64,000 nt of DNA, from positions 3,038,746-3,102,745 of the forward strand of contig PYIU01000001.1 in the NCBI GenBank assembly GCA_003415625.1. The letters run 5' to 3'. The position numbers and the translations under genes were made by a program. The stretch comes from Aquanectria penicillioides (lineage: Eukaryota > Ascomycota > Sordariomycetes > Hypocreales > Nectriaceae). The notes below the pieces were generated by a model, which saw only the letters and a list, made by a program, of their open reading frames with translations, did not search any database and was not told the DNA's origin. This document shows positions 32,392 to 43,515 of the stretch, piece after piece; position 1 is the stretch's first letter, and each line of letters opens with the position of its first letter.

Positions 32392-33437
32392 GTTGATCCA
32401 CATTACCCTAGACCACCAACTCAAGAGTCACCGCTGAAACCGGTCAACGATCATGGTGCAATCTGTTTTCGGATTTTTCGTCTATCCCCATTTCGCGAGC
32501 GTATACTTGTTGCGGCCTAGCCGTGTTATCCCAGCCTCTCTAACACAGAGCCAATCTTCCGCTCTGATGCACAGATGCGGACCCCCCTTCATTCTAGTTA
32601 CAAACTTTAATTTTCGAATCCCTCAATCTTTGGCGGCTCATCATACATTCAAGGCAACTGGCCCTCCGAAGTCCACTTCCGGGGCCAAGAAACACACAAT
32701 TGTGATGCTCCCTACTGGGTCTGAACCCCCATCTATGGAGCCATGCCTGATGTTTGTGAGTTCGGTTAATAACAACCGCTCGGCATACGGGGCATTGAGT
32801 TTCCCGACGCCGAGAACCACAGGTACGAATCATGGCGCAGGGTCCATCCGTCTCAAGTTGATGTGAAAAAGGCTGATCCTGGTCCAAATTCGATTTTTTT
32901 TGGCTCTTTCGTTTGTTGTTTGATATTGGTCATGGAGGATGTTGAGGGGTGGCCCAAGTGCCCCACACCGCTACAGATACAGCCAAGTGCCCTGTGCCCA
33001 TTCTTCCCTGGTCATCATCACAAGAGACACACATGCATTCACCCACGCGCTCTCGTTCCACAGAGGATGTTAGATGAATGCCAGAGTAAAAAAAACGACC
33101 GCATGCAAACTCTGGTTGAAAAATACTTGAGCTTTCGACTATAGCAAGGGGAAACGAGAGCTTTTCTACCGCAATGTTAAATGCATCCAAAGGCTATTGT
33201 GACTTTGGTAAAGGCATCGTATACTTGAACAAAGCGCTGAGATGCAGGTCTGATGCAATGGCATGGAAACACTGGTACCTCCAGTATCTGGTATCATTTG
33301 CTATCTATTTTTCCAATAGAAAACACAATCGCTATTCTAAGTCCTGATATCCATAACGCCTCTCTCAATATATGTGCAACCTAAGCGCCAACATACAAAT
33401 CGCAAGACCCGTTTCCCAACACACCTAGAAGTTCCTG
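32392..33437. other. Intergenic/uncertain, open frames without known domains
   Basis: A plus frame of 137 codons (32453-32866) and a minus frame of 97 codons (32594-32887, with a CPVCRAVV-type Cys pair) overlap on opposite strands. Neither has enough conserved signal to call a gene. A further minus frame at 32930-33190 is also unsupported. Confidence 0.35.
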
Positions 33438-34940
33438 TTAGAGCCGAATTGGGCGCCTGACATGTTCATGTTCATCCTCATCTTCGTCATAGTCACCGTA
33501 ATCTCTGTATGCGGGTTGTGTGTATGTTCGTCTCAGGAATGACGAAGATATTGTCGGTGCAATCAGAAACATGAAAATCCAAACGCCCACGCAGCCAACA
33601 ACCACTGGCAACCCTGCGAGAAAAGGATGGATAGACATTCTCCCATATAAGGAGAGGTAAACCATTACTGCCCCGTTGAACTTCCGGTAGCCCAAGTAGG
33701 TAAACTGATTCGGCGTTTCGGGGTAATAGTCCGAATTGAATGTCGAATTTAACGTGACGGCGCCGACACGACTTCCCGACTCGAGGCGGATGTGCGTGTC
33801 GACTTCAAGGTCCTTGAGCTTGTCTTGTGAAATGATAATTTGACGCGCGCCACGGATCCAGTCGCCATAGCCCCCATACCCACCATGCTGGCCGTAGCAA
33901 AGGTTGATTCCATTGCCCTTGATGTTCATTCCGTCGACTAAGGAGTCCCATTTGTAGCACCATGTGTTTCCATGGTCATGGCCGTTAAAAAGACCAATAA
34001 TTCCTGGGATCGAAACCAATGCTTCCATAAAAGGCACGTCTTGTTCACCGTAGGCGCATGTTTTGTGCGCATCTCCATCACTGCACCACCCCTCGCCTTG
34101 TTGCGCAACAGGTGGCTCATCATTGATGCCGGGTTGAAAGTGCGGGCTAATACCGGCTTCAGTTTGAAGAGCCCAGCTAGCGTTGATCGGGATGTGGACA
34201 AAGGCAAGGGATGGAATCACTTTGTTGTGTTTATCAACCAGCTCGGTGTTGGTTTTCTGAAACCATATTACCACGCTCGTATCAACCCAATTAGGCTGAG
34301 CCTCGCCTTTGTAGTAAAAGCCCCCGCGACTGTCGAAAAACCACAGTAAAAGCTCAGGAGCACATCGTTTGGGATTAGTGCAGTCCGAGGCAAATACAGG
34401 GAGATAGTAGTTCGTGATACCGGAGTTTGTAGAGTTCACCATTTTCTTTGTTCGTGCGCCAAAGAACATGTGCTCACGTGCCAGGATGTCTTTGCCAGCA
34501 ATGTTGTAGTTGTGATCGTGGTTTCCATAAGTAGAAGCCCAGGTCAAATTGCGTTTAATTAGAGGGGCGGCAATCTGATCAAAATAGTGTGTGCTATTAT
34601 GAGCATATGTTGTATCTCCGTTGATGAGATCGCCATTGAGGATAACCAGGTCGGGCGGGTCATAATCAAGGACATCGTTTATGACTCTCAGGGAGTTGCG
34701 GTCTTGCTCTGGCCCCTTACTTGATTCGGCTATCCCTGTTATTTAGTGACATCATTCACGGCGATAGCGATGGGGGGAACACTGGCCAAAGTGCAGGTCC
34801 GAGAAAACAGCAAGTCGAAATGTGCCATTTTTGTTGAATTTCAAGGGAGGGAGGTTATCGTTATCAGCAGTGGGAGGAATGACAGCCCCGAGCGAAAATG
34901 CTACAAGCGTGGACGCTAGGGTGGTGATGGTTCGCAGCAT
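33438..34940 (-). CDS. Calcineurin-like metallophosphoesterase, secreted or membrane-anchored
   Basis: Exon 1 is 34940-34783 with a signal peptide (MLRTITTLASTLVAFSLG), followed by a 47-nt GT-AG intron (34782-34736) and a long second exon to 33438. The metal-binding motifs are in order: FSDLHFG (D-x-H), ILNGDL (GD), TYGNHDH (GNHD), and FNGHDHGNTW (GH). A C-terminal hydrophobic helix (HPFLAGLPVVVGCVGVWIFMF) and an acidic tail suggest a membrane anchor with the enzyme outside. This layout fits the fungal Dcr2/purple-acid-like phosphatase group; the substrate is unknown. Just after the splice the frame is off by one base (AGCCGAATC near 34728); removal of one C would link exon 1 to the conserved GPEQDRNSLRV. 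This is either a small error or a recent shift. Confidence 0.82.
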
Positions 34941-36149
34941 TTTCCGTTGCAGGATATGTCAGTGGGGGAGAAATGGCATCGGTAAGATGTGTAGCGGCAG
35001 GTATTTTGCATGTTTTTACGAAGCTTCGTGGAAGACAATTTCACTCACTCGAGGACATCTAGCACTAAGGATGATGACGAAGCCCTGAAACGATGCCCTC
35101 GTGAAGGAGGGGTCATCCGGACGAACCGTCCCATTCGTCCCGAATCGGGATTAGGCGGAGCCATGTTGACCAAGCAGATGTGCGCAGGAAGCCACGCGTC
35201 GGGAGAGAATCGCTTGTCGCCTATGGCTAGCTCGGCTACTCTGGGATCGGTGCAATGAGGCATGTAAGAGGCGGCTTCTAACGAGGCAAGGCATGCCAGC
35301 CGAAGCTTGACCCTACACACCAACCTCCTAGAATCTCATGCGAAGAGTTGTCGACCTCCGCGCAAGCCGACTGGCCGTTGAGACGCGTCAGCCTAGTAAT
35401 TTTGCGGCTAGGCCTTGTTAGGATGTGGGGTGAGGATTCGTCACCGACTGTTCCAGGTCAAAATCGCTCGGCAGTGTGCAAGGGTGCCAAAGGTACCAAC
35501 AAAAGTCTAATTAGGAGGCAGACATGGCTATCCGTATGTGCTAGAAAAAGGGAAAACAAAAAAGAAACTTACCGATGAATACGAAAACACTTCGCTTGCT
35601 CCTTTCTCTGCGCTAATACGGAGTATGCGCTGGGACAGAAGCTGTCGTGCAAGGATCCTTACATGAGACCACCAAAGCTCTATATTTGGGCCCACCACAC
35701 GCGATGAAGGCTGTATTCCGTAATCACCGATATTTGCTTATTTATTAGTCGAGAAAGCACATGATCTTACTCCGTAGGCTGCGAGGGATTCGTCCCACAC
35801 GCTCTATTTGGGCTCGGGTAGTTATTTCATGGCGCATTGAACAAGTACATATATATTCCTCTTAACAGAACATTCAACGTAATGTGGATTTGTTGAGTTG
35901 GTGAGATTTCTGACGAAGAAGTCTCTGAATTAAAGCCCAGCCTCCAATTGTTATTTTGGACCCTAGATCATCTAAAGTAGCCGTTTTCTAAAAACTACAA
36001 TTACATCCACATCGCAAACGAATTCCGTGTAATCACTCCGGACCTTTCCGACCTGAGACGGGAGATCCACTTTTGCGCCTGGGGAAGCAGAGCATCATGT
36101 GTTTTCGAGACAAGTCGCCAGTACATACTCTAGGGCAGGGGTAAGTTTA
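34941..36149. other. Intergenic, nothing recognised
   Basis: 1.2 kb upstream of the phosphatase, ending at a solo LTR. Several short frames (34822-35578) lie in all phases and have no domain. Confidence 0.5.
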
Positions 36150-36423
36150 TGTTGGACCACATGATTTTTGAGCGACGCAAACCGCAAACATTGCGCTTAT
36201 TGAAACCAATAGGCGAGATCTAGCAAGCAGCAAACATTATGCTGCTCATGGAGATGCTAAGCGAAGGATTGAATGGTTCAAAAGATGTACGATAGTTTCC
36301 CATAGTCTATTGTTTTAGTTCTTGCCCTTCATCACAGAATTGATCAGTTAGCTCGCATAGAGTAATTGAAGTCATTTTTCCCTGGTCGCTCACTCAATGC
36401 TCTATGCCTTGTAGCTTTCTACA
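36150..36423 (+). repeat. Copia-1 solo LTR, copy B
   Basis: 274 bp from TGTTGGACCACATGA to GTAGCTTTCTACA. It is followed 17 bases later by an LTR of the same family in inverted orientation. Confidence 0.85.
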
Positions 36424-36440
36424 ACGCCGGGTTCATAACC
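36424..36440 (-). promoter_or_regulatory. Primer-binding site remnant between inverted LTRs
   Basis: On the minus strand, directly after the end of LTR copy C, the sequence reads GGTTATGAACCCGGCG, matching the half-tRNA initiator-Met primer sites of the TRIM and Copia-3. It shows copy C once belonged to an element whose interior has been lost. Confidence 0.6.
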
Positions 36441-36510
36441 TATAGAAAGCTATAAGGCATAGAGCATTAAGTGAGCGACCAAGCAAAAATGACTTCAATT
36501 ACTCTATGCA

Positions 36511-36821
36511 TGTTACGGTTCGTTGGGTCCGTCATGAGTGATGTTGGAAGTGACGGCCCTAACGGTGGAACCGTTGTACTACTCGTCTTGCGGTTGTACT
36601 GGGAGGCGCGTATACAGGCTCTGCAGTCACGTCGGAATTGACAGCTAAGCAATAGGTAATGATTGATTGCGTGTTGAACTCTACTTGACTCACGTCTTAA
36701 GACTACTGTGATCACAGGTCCTAAGGTATGAATGTACTTGTAGATTGTTGACCTCTACTTGAGAGACGTAGAGGCCGACTATTTAAGAGTACTATCCATT
36801 ACGTGATCCACGCACGTAACA
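36511..36821 (+). repeat. 311-bp solo LTR with TSD ATGCA
   Basis: It starts TGTTACGGTTCG and ends CACGTAACA, with ATGCA on both sides (36506-36510 and 36822-36826). A TATTTAAG box near 36780 fits a promoter reading rightward. No other full copy is in the window. Confidence 0.88.
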
Positions 36822-37121
36822 ATGCAAGCCAACTGATCAATTCTATGATAAAGAGCAAGAACTAAAACAATAGACTATGGGTGTTGGATAGCTCGTATGA
36901 CCACTTGATGACCTTGACCATGTGTGTGTATTGTGTATATGTTCACTCTCGCTCTCGCCCCTTTTGGTTAGGGGGGTCTATCTTTCCTTTTATTCCTAAT
37001 ACAGGCTAGCCGGCCGGAGGCTCGGCGAGCCTTCTCCGAGTCGGTCCCGACAACCCCCTGTTTCTCACGTGACTCCCTGGAGCACTGGTGTTCCAACATG
37101 CCTCCAATTCAACACGCCCCT

Positions 37122-40100
37122 TCAGCTCGAAGGCGCAGCCTTTGGGCTGACCTCTAGGATCACCGGGGCTCCTTTTTCTTCTTCCAATTCCTGCTCCCGG
37201 TTTCGGGCCAGTCTCGCTGAGAGGTCGGTGAGCTTTAGCTGCCGAATGAATGACTCAAAGGCCTCTCGCGGGAGGCTCTTGGTGAAACCGTCAGCTAGTA
37301 GTTGGGCTGATGGGGTGTAGACAATGTCAATCCGACCCCTTGTGACTTCCTGACGAAGCCAGTGGTTGTGTATGTCAACATGCCGGAGCTTCGTACGCAG
37401 CTGGATAAGCTCCTCCTTGACTAGGCGAATGGTCTGCTTGTTATCACATTGGATAGTCACTTGAGAAGGAGGGGCGACTCCCCGGCGAGCGGTCGGCGAA
37501 CGTAGGTCGATATGCAAGGATGAGATAAGACGGCTCGCAAATAGGGCTTCTTTGGCTGCTTGCGATAGGGCTAGCAATTCGGCCTCTGTTGTTGATGTTG
37601 TTACTGTATCTTGCTTGTTGGCTCTCCAAGAGGTCATGCCGCCAAAAAGGCTCATAGCAAACGCCTGCGAACTCCGACGGTCCGGCGAGTTGTCGGCGAA
37701 ACTAGCATCAGAAGCCACCGAAAGGCCGTCGTTTCCACTGCCAGGCTCGGCTCCGTACTGCAAGGAAAGTCCCCGCGTTCGTATAAGATACCAGAGGACC
37801 CGGTCTGCGGCCTCGTGATGCTTAGGGCCTGGATTCTGGTTGAATCGTGCTAGCCTGCTTGCTGCAAAAGCAATGTCCGGCCGGGTCATGACTGCGGCAT
37901 ACATGATAGTGCCAACCTTCCGTTGGTATAAGTTGATTAGTTGTGGGGTCGTATCGCTATCAGACGGAAGGAGCTCTTCAAGTGCCATTGGAGTCTTATG
38001 CCTAGGGTTCGGCGAGGAATCGGCAAGCAATCGGCGGGCCTTATCGATATAAACGGACTGGGAAAGCCAGAGCCGTCGGGTTGCTCTATCGCGGATAACT
38101 TCAATACCTAAGAACCAGTGAAGGGACTTGCCTCCTTCAATATGATAGAGTTTCTGGAGGGATTCGATTAGCTTAATTGCCTTGCTTTCTAGGGTCTTCG
38201 GGTAGCAGAGAACGCAGTCATCCACATAAAAGAAGAAGATGATTTCTCCATATAGCCAGCAGCAGTCTTCGCCGGGTACTCGGCGAAAGCCTAGCGAGTG
38301 TAGGCCTTTTCGAAATGTTGCTGCCACAAAAGAGGTGACCGTCTGAGGCCATATAGGGCCTTCCGAAGCTTGAGGATAACGCCGGGTTTTCGGTATCCAG
38401 TCGGCATTTCCATATAAATATCTTCATCGAGGTCTGCATGTACAAAGGCGTTAACCGCATCGTATTGCAACATCTCATAGTCAAAGCGGTTAGCTAGAGC
38501 TACAAGGGTTCGAAATGACATTCCGGCTAAGGTAGCTGCATAGGTGTCTCGCTCGTCTTTCGGCTGCTGGTCGCCACGGATTACCAACCGTGCCTTGATC
38601 TTAACGAAGCGGCCGTGTTTATCGAGCTTGTATGTATATACCCAATGGCAGCCGAGCACTCGGCGACCGTTCGCCGCTGCCTTGGCTACCTCAACCCATG
38701 AGCCTGCTTCTTTATGGCTCCGAAGGTGGGAGGTTTCGGCTGCGATTAGCTGGTCTCTATACGGGTGTTCATCTATCTGAGCATGAGAGCTGGGAAGCCG
38801 CTCCAACAAATGCCAGGGCGTTCCGGCAAGTGGCCTTTCCGCAAGGGGTTTTCCCCTCCGCAAGTGGAAATAACGTCACTATGCGCATGGTCAAGAGGGC
38901 GAGTTGAGCTTCCCCCTACTAGCTTCGGTGAGGAGCTGGCCAGGCTACCTCCTCTAGTCTGATAGGAGCGTCTGCGATGCTTTTGCCCTTGCAGGCTGCC
39001 CGCTAGGAACGCGGCTTTGAATGACGTTCTAGGCGTCACCCTTTCGGGGACGATTCGACGAGCACTCGGCAGCTTTGCTCCTCTGGTATCATCACCATCC
39101 TGCCGCCCCCGCCCCTCCACGTCTAGGCAAGTAGCCAAGGCGTGGAAAAAGGCTGATGGGGGTGACTGCGGAGGCGTGGGCATAACCTCAAATTTGGAGG
39201 TAGTATAGGTAGACTGCTCGGCGGGGGCTCGGCGAGTACTCGCTTCCTCCTCGCCGGCCTCTACATGCTCTAGACCACTAGGGTCAGGCGAGATTTCGTC
39301 TGGTTCCTCGTCTGGAAGCTGTGATGACCACGGCAGAGGTTCCTCTGTTGCTGCAAGCAGCTCTTGAATGCGTTTCTGTATCGCTTCTAAATCTTCCTTT
39401 AGCAAATCGTCCCGAAGGCTCTCCGAACGCCCGTCGAATAACTGGCGTTCATTGAAGGTTACATCTCTTGAGGTTACTACTTCCTTTGATAGCGGGTTCC
39501 AAATCCGAAAGGAATTACTTGACGTATACCCTATAAGGAATCCGATCCAGGCTCGCGGAGCCTGCCTTTGAAGACGGTTTCGGCGGAGTTGTGCATCTGC
39601 CGTTAGTGCGAAGGCCTTGCAGCCGTATGATCGTAAATGGGATAAGTCGGGTTTCGCTGTGCCGTCGGTACGGTATCGTAAGTGAAACACTTCATAGGGA
39701 GACTTCCAGCCCCGGCGAGCACTCGGCGAGCGGTTGTAGAGGTAGGTAGCCGCTTTGACAGTTTCTGGCCAAAGGTATGCCGGAAGCTTAGCTGCTGCTT
39801 GCATTGCACGGCTTTTCTCGATAATGACTGCTGCGACGCGTTCGGCGCCCCCGTTCTAGGCTTGAGTGTTTGGCGCAGAGGGCTCACATCGGATCCCCAT
39901 CGCCTCTATTTCGGCGGCCACTCGGCGATGAATCGTCGAGAGCTCATTATCGCATTCAAAGACCTTTACTATAGCTCCATATTGCACTTCCATCATCTTA
40001 ACGAAGCTCATAAGGGCAGTTCGAATCGTGGGCGTTGACCGGTCTATAGCGTAGTAATCCCATGTGTAGCCGGAGGCTCGATCTACCATAATCCATACTG

Positions 40101-40890
40101 ATGTGTAGCCTCCGTAGCCCGACTCCATCGGGTGGAAATCGAGGGCAATTCGCTCCCCTGGCTCTGCCCTTCCAGTAGCTTCTCGAGGGGTTCGGCGGAC
40201 TGCTCGGCGGGCCTTTGCTACCCCACAGGCGTCACAGTCGACTGTTGTAATCCTCTGAGGGCCTTGGGGGTCATCTAGCTTTAGCCTGACACCCCGAGCA
40301 GCATTCGAAAGGTGCCTGAGAACATCTGGGCCTGGGTGGCCGAGTCGCTGATGCCATGTATATGAATTCCCCTTAAGGGGCCTCCGCTGGGTCCATGACG
40401 TATATTTTCGGATACGGCGTTGAGCTGGCGAGCAGTCGGCGAGTAGCGCCCGAGGGGCCGGCGACTCTTCTTCATTGGAGTGTATGTATTCTAGAACCTA
40501 TTGCCCGTGGATCTCTTCTATCTCACCAAGGTGGCTGCCATCAGCCCTACGCAAGCAGTTGCTGCCAGGTCTTGTATCCCACCAGAACCCCCGTTTCCTT
40601 AGCTGTGAAAAGGATATTAGGTTTGACATTAGGGCTCTGCAGAGGGCAACATTAAATAGTCGGAGGGTCGTCGGTGAACCGTCGGCGGATCGTAGGGTTA
40701 TCGTAGCGTCTCCATAACCATCAATTGGGACTGGTTCCGTTCCTAACTATAGGAAGTCTCCTATTGGAGCTGCCCTCAGATTATGCATCCGTGCAGTGTC
40801 TCTAAAGATATGTATTGACGCCCCTGAGTCCAGGAGGTAGCTCTTCCGTAGCGGGTACGACTCGGCGACCATTAGGCAGGCATTCGCCAT
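37122..40890 (-). pseudogene. Copia-2 pol (protease, integrase, RT, RNase H)
   Basis: From ATG 40890 the frame shows YLLDSGASIH (protease DSG), WHQRLGHPG (pre-integrase zinc region), SVWIMVDRASGY and FECDNE (integrase Asp and Asp/Glu), then NGGAERVAAVIIEKSR. The second half has GCHWVYTYKLDKHG, YDAVNAFVHADLDEDIYM, KALYGLRRSP, FFFYVDDCVLCY (the RT YVDD box) and RNase H sequence SDASFADN and DIHNHWLRQEV. Three in-frame stops occur in the protease-integrase part. Two frame breaks, at 38849-38852 and 38313-38315, sit in homopolymers and would each be closed by one extra base. All catalytic motifs are present. Confidence 0.85.
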
Positions 40891-42130
40891 TGCTTTTCCT
40901 CGGCAGAAGCTTAGTATTTGGCGTCATTATGAGTCGCTTAATGTAAGCTTCTTTATTCGGTCTGCAACTTCATCACTATTCCTTTCAATACGTTCCTTAA
41001 CTAGGGCCTCAGTTGCTTGGCTAAGCCGCCATCCTTGAGGTCGTATCTTTGGAAAGGCGTAGTAGCACTTAGCTAAAGGGTGACGATTGCTGAGACAGGC
41101 GGGGCACTTCATATCTATACTGTTAGTAGCGCTTAGCGGTCGTGCTCTTTTCCCCCGGGGCTTCGCCAAGGGTTCGCCGGCTCTTCCACTTTCTTCATGA
41201 TGGTGATAGAACGCTCCTGGCGCGACCTTTCCTCGGGTCGGAACCTCCGGGCTGTCGGCGAGTGCTCGCCGAATGGCCCCCAAAACTTTCATGACTGATA
41301 GGGTATTTGCGATAGCTTCGTCCGACTTTGTAGCGTCATATGCATTGATCCAAGACTCAAGAGGTGTGCCTCTCAGTGCTGTAACTAGGTCCTTAAACCA
41401 CTGGCTTGCTTCTGTTGCTTCTTGGAGCCCTACTGCTCGGGCTTCTTGGATTGCCTCTTCCCAAAGGGTGAGCCAATCGCCTGTACCCTTATAGGTCGTA
41501 ACTCGGGATTGGCGGGGTTTTGCTAGCAACTCGCGGAGGGTTCGGCGAGCTTTATGCATGCGTTCGTCTCCTGCTTGGGCAAAATAGTCATATAGGGCTT
41601 TTATCCATTCAGCCAATAGCTTTTCAGCTGGACAGCAGTGGCGATACAGGGAAGGTGAGACAGTCTGTTGGATCCAGTCTTGGATAACTGCTATTCTTTT
41701 CTGGAGGGCTGTATGTCTCTTCGATTGATGTTCGTAATTGGTCCATAGTGCATTAAATGCCGTCAGGCCCGCATTCGTAAGGTCGGTGACTTCAATCGCT
41801 CTGGTTGGGGACTCCTCGCCGTCTGCTAGGCGAAGGGTCTCCGATTCGTGGTCGATTGTAGGGGTGCTTGATGCAGCGGTCGATGTAGAGGCGCTTGCGG
41901 CCAACAGCACGCCCTTCCTCTGGCTGAAGGACTTGAGGTCCGGGGGATTGGCTCCTTTGTAATAAGAAGGGGCTTCTTAGCCATTTCAGGGTTAATATAG
42001 GGCCAGAGGTCTTGGGTAATGGCCTTCGTCTTTAGAGCTGAGTACCAGGAGATCCAATCGTCGCTGGTGACTAGCTTGAGAGAGGTAGCTGAGGTCATCG
42101 TCGCCGAATGGCCGGCGACTGGTCGGCGAT
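37483..42130. repeat. Dispersed CGGCGA motif with 11-bp phasing, confined to Copia-2
   Basis: Pairs or triplets of CGGCGA-like hexamers start exactly 11 bases apart at 37483/37494, 37683/37694, 38010/38021/38032, 39219/39230, 39713/39724, 39912/39923, 40426/40437, 40661/40672/40683 and 42113/42124. An opposite-strand pair lies at 41163/41174 and an inverted pair at 41256/41267. One pair (40193/40205) is 12 apart. They fall in gag, pol and the gap between. No such pairs were seen in the host genes or other elements of this window. Confidence 0.75.
40927..42098 (-). CDS. Copia-2 gag-like protein (one apparent frameshift)
   Basis: ATG 42098 (MTSATSLKLVTSDDWISWYSALK) opens a capsid-type protein with the usual N-terminal W-containing start. 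The frame changes at an AAA run (41956-41958 on the plus strand as TTT), where one more base restores reading into VLLAASAST. The rest is helical, with WLTLWEEAIQEA and FKDLVTALRGTPLESW, and ends with the zinc knuckle CPACLSNRHPLAKC (C-x2-C-x4-H-x4-C). It lies directly upstream of pol. Confidence 0.75.
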
Positions 42131-42187
42131 CCGGGTGAGAGAGGTGTGTGGGTGGTAAGGGCACGTAGCGCGTATCTGACTGTTAAT

Positions 42188-42280
42188 TGTTGAATAGCTG
42201 ACTGCGGCAAAAGTGTAAGGTCGCCTTACTTATGTTACAGTACAACCAGCTATTCTAGACCATAGGTCTCCAATCCAACA
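42188..42280 (-). repeat. Copia-2 5' LTR (short form)
   Basis: On the minus strand it runs TGTTGGATTGGAGACC ... AGCTATTCAACA, 93 bp. Its first 28 bases recur in the 35-bp remnant at 17680-17714. It is much shorter than the opposite LTR, which suggests an internal deletion or mixed LTR types. Confidence 0.6.
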
Positions 42281-42433
42281 ATGGGAAACTATTGTATATC
42301 TTTTGAACCAGCTAATCCTTCGCTTAGCATTTCCATGAACAGCATAATGTTTGCTGCTTGCTAGATCTTGCCTATTGGTTTCAATAAGCGCAATGTTTGC
42401 AGTTTGCATCACTCAAAATCATACAGTTCAATA

Positions 42434-42680
42434 GGACCCCCTCTTGCCTTAATGGGGATAGCATCATATGAAGAGGTACATAGAGGATAGATACAGCAGT
42501 ACACTATCATATAATCTACTTAAGGGACAAGAAGGGGAATTGGTTCTAACACTCTTAATAATTCAATTTAATTTTCGGGGGGGGGGGGTCATCTTGTATG
42601 TGCACTTCTTTGTTAGTGGAAGAGGACACTAGCCAAAACACACACCCCACCCAAAAGGGTATAGGGGAAGCAGATTCGGT
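42434..42680. other. Spacer between two minus-strand LTRs
   Basis: AT-rich, with a run of nine G at about 42580. No gene. Confidence 0.5.
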
Positions 42681-42953
42681 TGTAGAAAGCTACAAGGCAT
42701 AGAGCATTAAGTGGGTGACCAAGCAAAAATGATTTCAATTACTCTATGCGAGCTAACTGATCAATTCTATCATGAAGAGCAAGAACAAAAACAATAGATT
42801 ATGGGAAACTATTTTATATCTTTTGAACCAGCCAATTCTTTGCTTAGCATTTCTATGAGCAGCACAAAGTTTGCTGCTTGCTAGATCTCGCCTATTGGTT
42901 TTAATGAGCGCAATGTTTGCGGTTTGCGTCGCTTGAAATCATATGGTCTAACA
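42681..42953 (-). repeat. Copia-1 solo LTR, copy D, TSD TCGGT
   Basis: 273 bp from TGTAGAAAGCTACAAGG to ATGGTCTAACA, flanked by TCGGT (42676-42680 and 42954-42958). The intact duplication shows a solo LTR formed by recombination between the two LTRs of one insertion. Confidence 0.9.
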
Positions 42954-43242
42954 TCGGTGACGACCGAATAGCCTTTCCAAGCAGCTGCAAACCACTTGGG
43001 AGAGTGTTAGAGCATCTGATTAGAAGCTCTGGAGTGTCCATTAAAGAAAAGAAGAAAGGAATATAAAGCGGAAAGTTATAAGTAAAGGAATGTTATAGGG
43101 GCTGCACCGGGACTTCAATGGGGTCCAAATGCAAGGAATTCAGAATTTCAAACATAAAAATTGGTTGGAGAAAACTGCCTGTTCATTTCCTATGTCTCTG
43201 TGGTCCCTTTTATCTTCCCCGACCTCCCTAATGACAGGTTGA

Positions 43243-43515
43243 TGTTGAACCATATGATTTTGAGCGACACAAACTGCAAACATTGCTCTCATTGAAACCA
43301 ATAGGCGCGATCTAGCAAGCAGCAGACATTATGCTGTTCATGGAAATGCTAAGCGAAGGATTAGCTTATTCAAAGGATGTACGATAGTTTTCCATAGTCC
43401 ATTGTTTTGGTTCTTGCTCTTCATCACAGAATTGATCAGTTAGCTCGCATAGAGTAATTGAAGTCATTTTTGCTTGGTCACTCACTCAATTCTCTATGCC
43501 TTGTAGCTTTCTACA
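43243..43515 (+). repeat. Copia-1 solo LTR, copy E
   Basis: TGTTGAACCATATGA to GTAGCTTTCTACA. No target duplication is seen. It is more diverged than A or B. Confidence 0.85.

Larger units (their letters stand above)
36882..42280 (-). mobile_element. Copia-2, nearly intact Ty1/copia retrotransposon
   Basis: 5399 bp flanked by ATGGG (36877-36881 and 42281-42285), with TGTTGGAT...ATCCAACA ends. Minus-strand order is gag, protease, integrase, RT, RNase H, the Ty1/copia order. The end repeats are unequal: the right one is about 93 bp (42188-42280) and the left about 233 bp (36882-37114), similar only at their first and last 15 bases or so. A PPT-like GAAGGGGCG precedes the left one on the minus strand. 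Coding is GC-rich and mostly open, with three stops and three one-base shifts, so it is younger than the other elements here. Confidence 0.9.
36441..42433 (-). repeat. Copia-1 LTR, copy C, split by two nested insertions
   Basis: LTR sequence is present at 36441-36510, 36827-36881 and 42286-42433 and reads as one minus-strand LTR when the insertions at 36511-36821 and 36882-42280 (each with one target duplication) are taken out. It is the oldest layer of the nest. Confidence 0.85.

Noticed and set aside
32453..33190. Protein genes in three overlapping frames
   Set aside because: Frames overlap on both strands and none has a convincing domain; left as uncertain.
37021..42130. CGGCGA repeats as a CRISPR-like array
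   Set aside because: Units are only hexamers at scattered positions with no constant repeat-spacer layout; CRISPR is not expected in a fungal nucleus.
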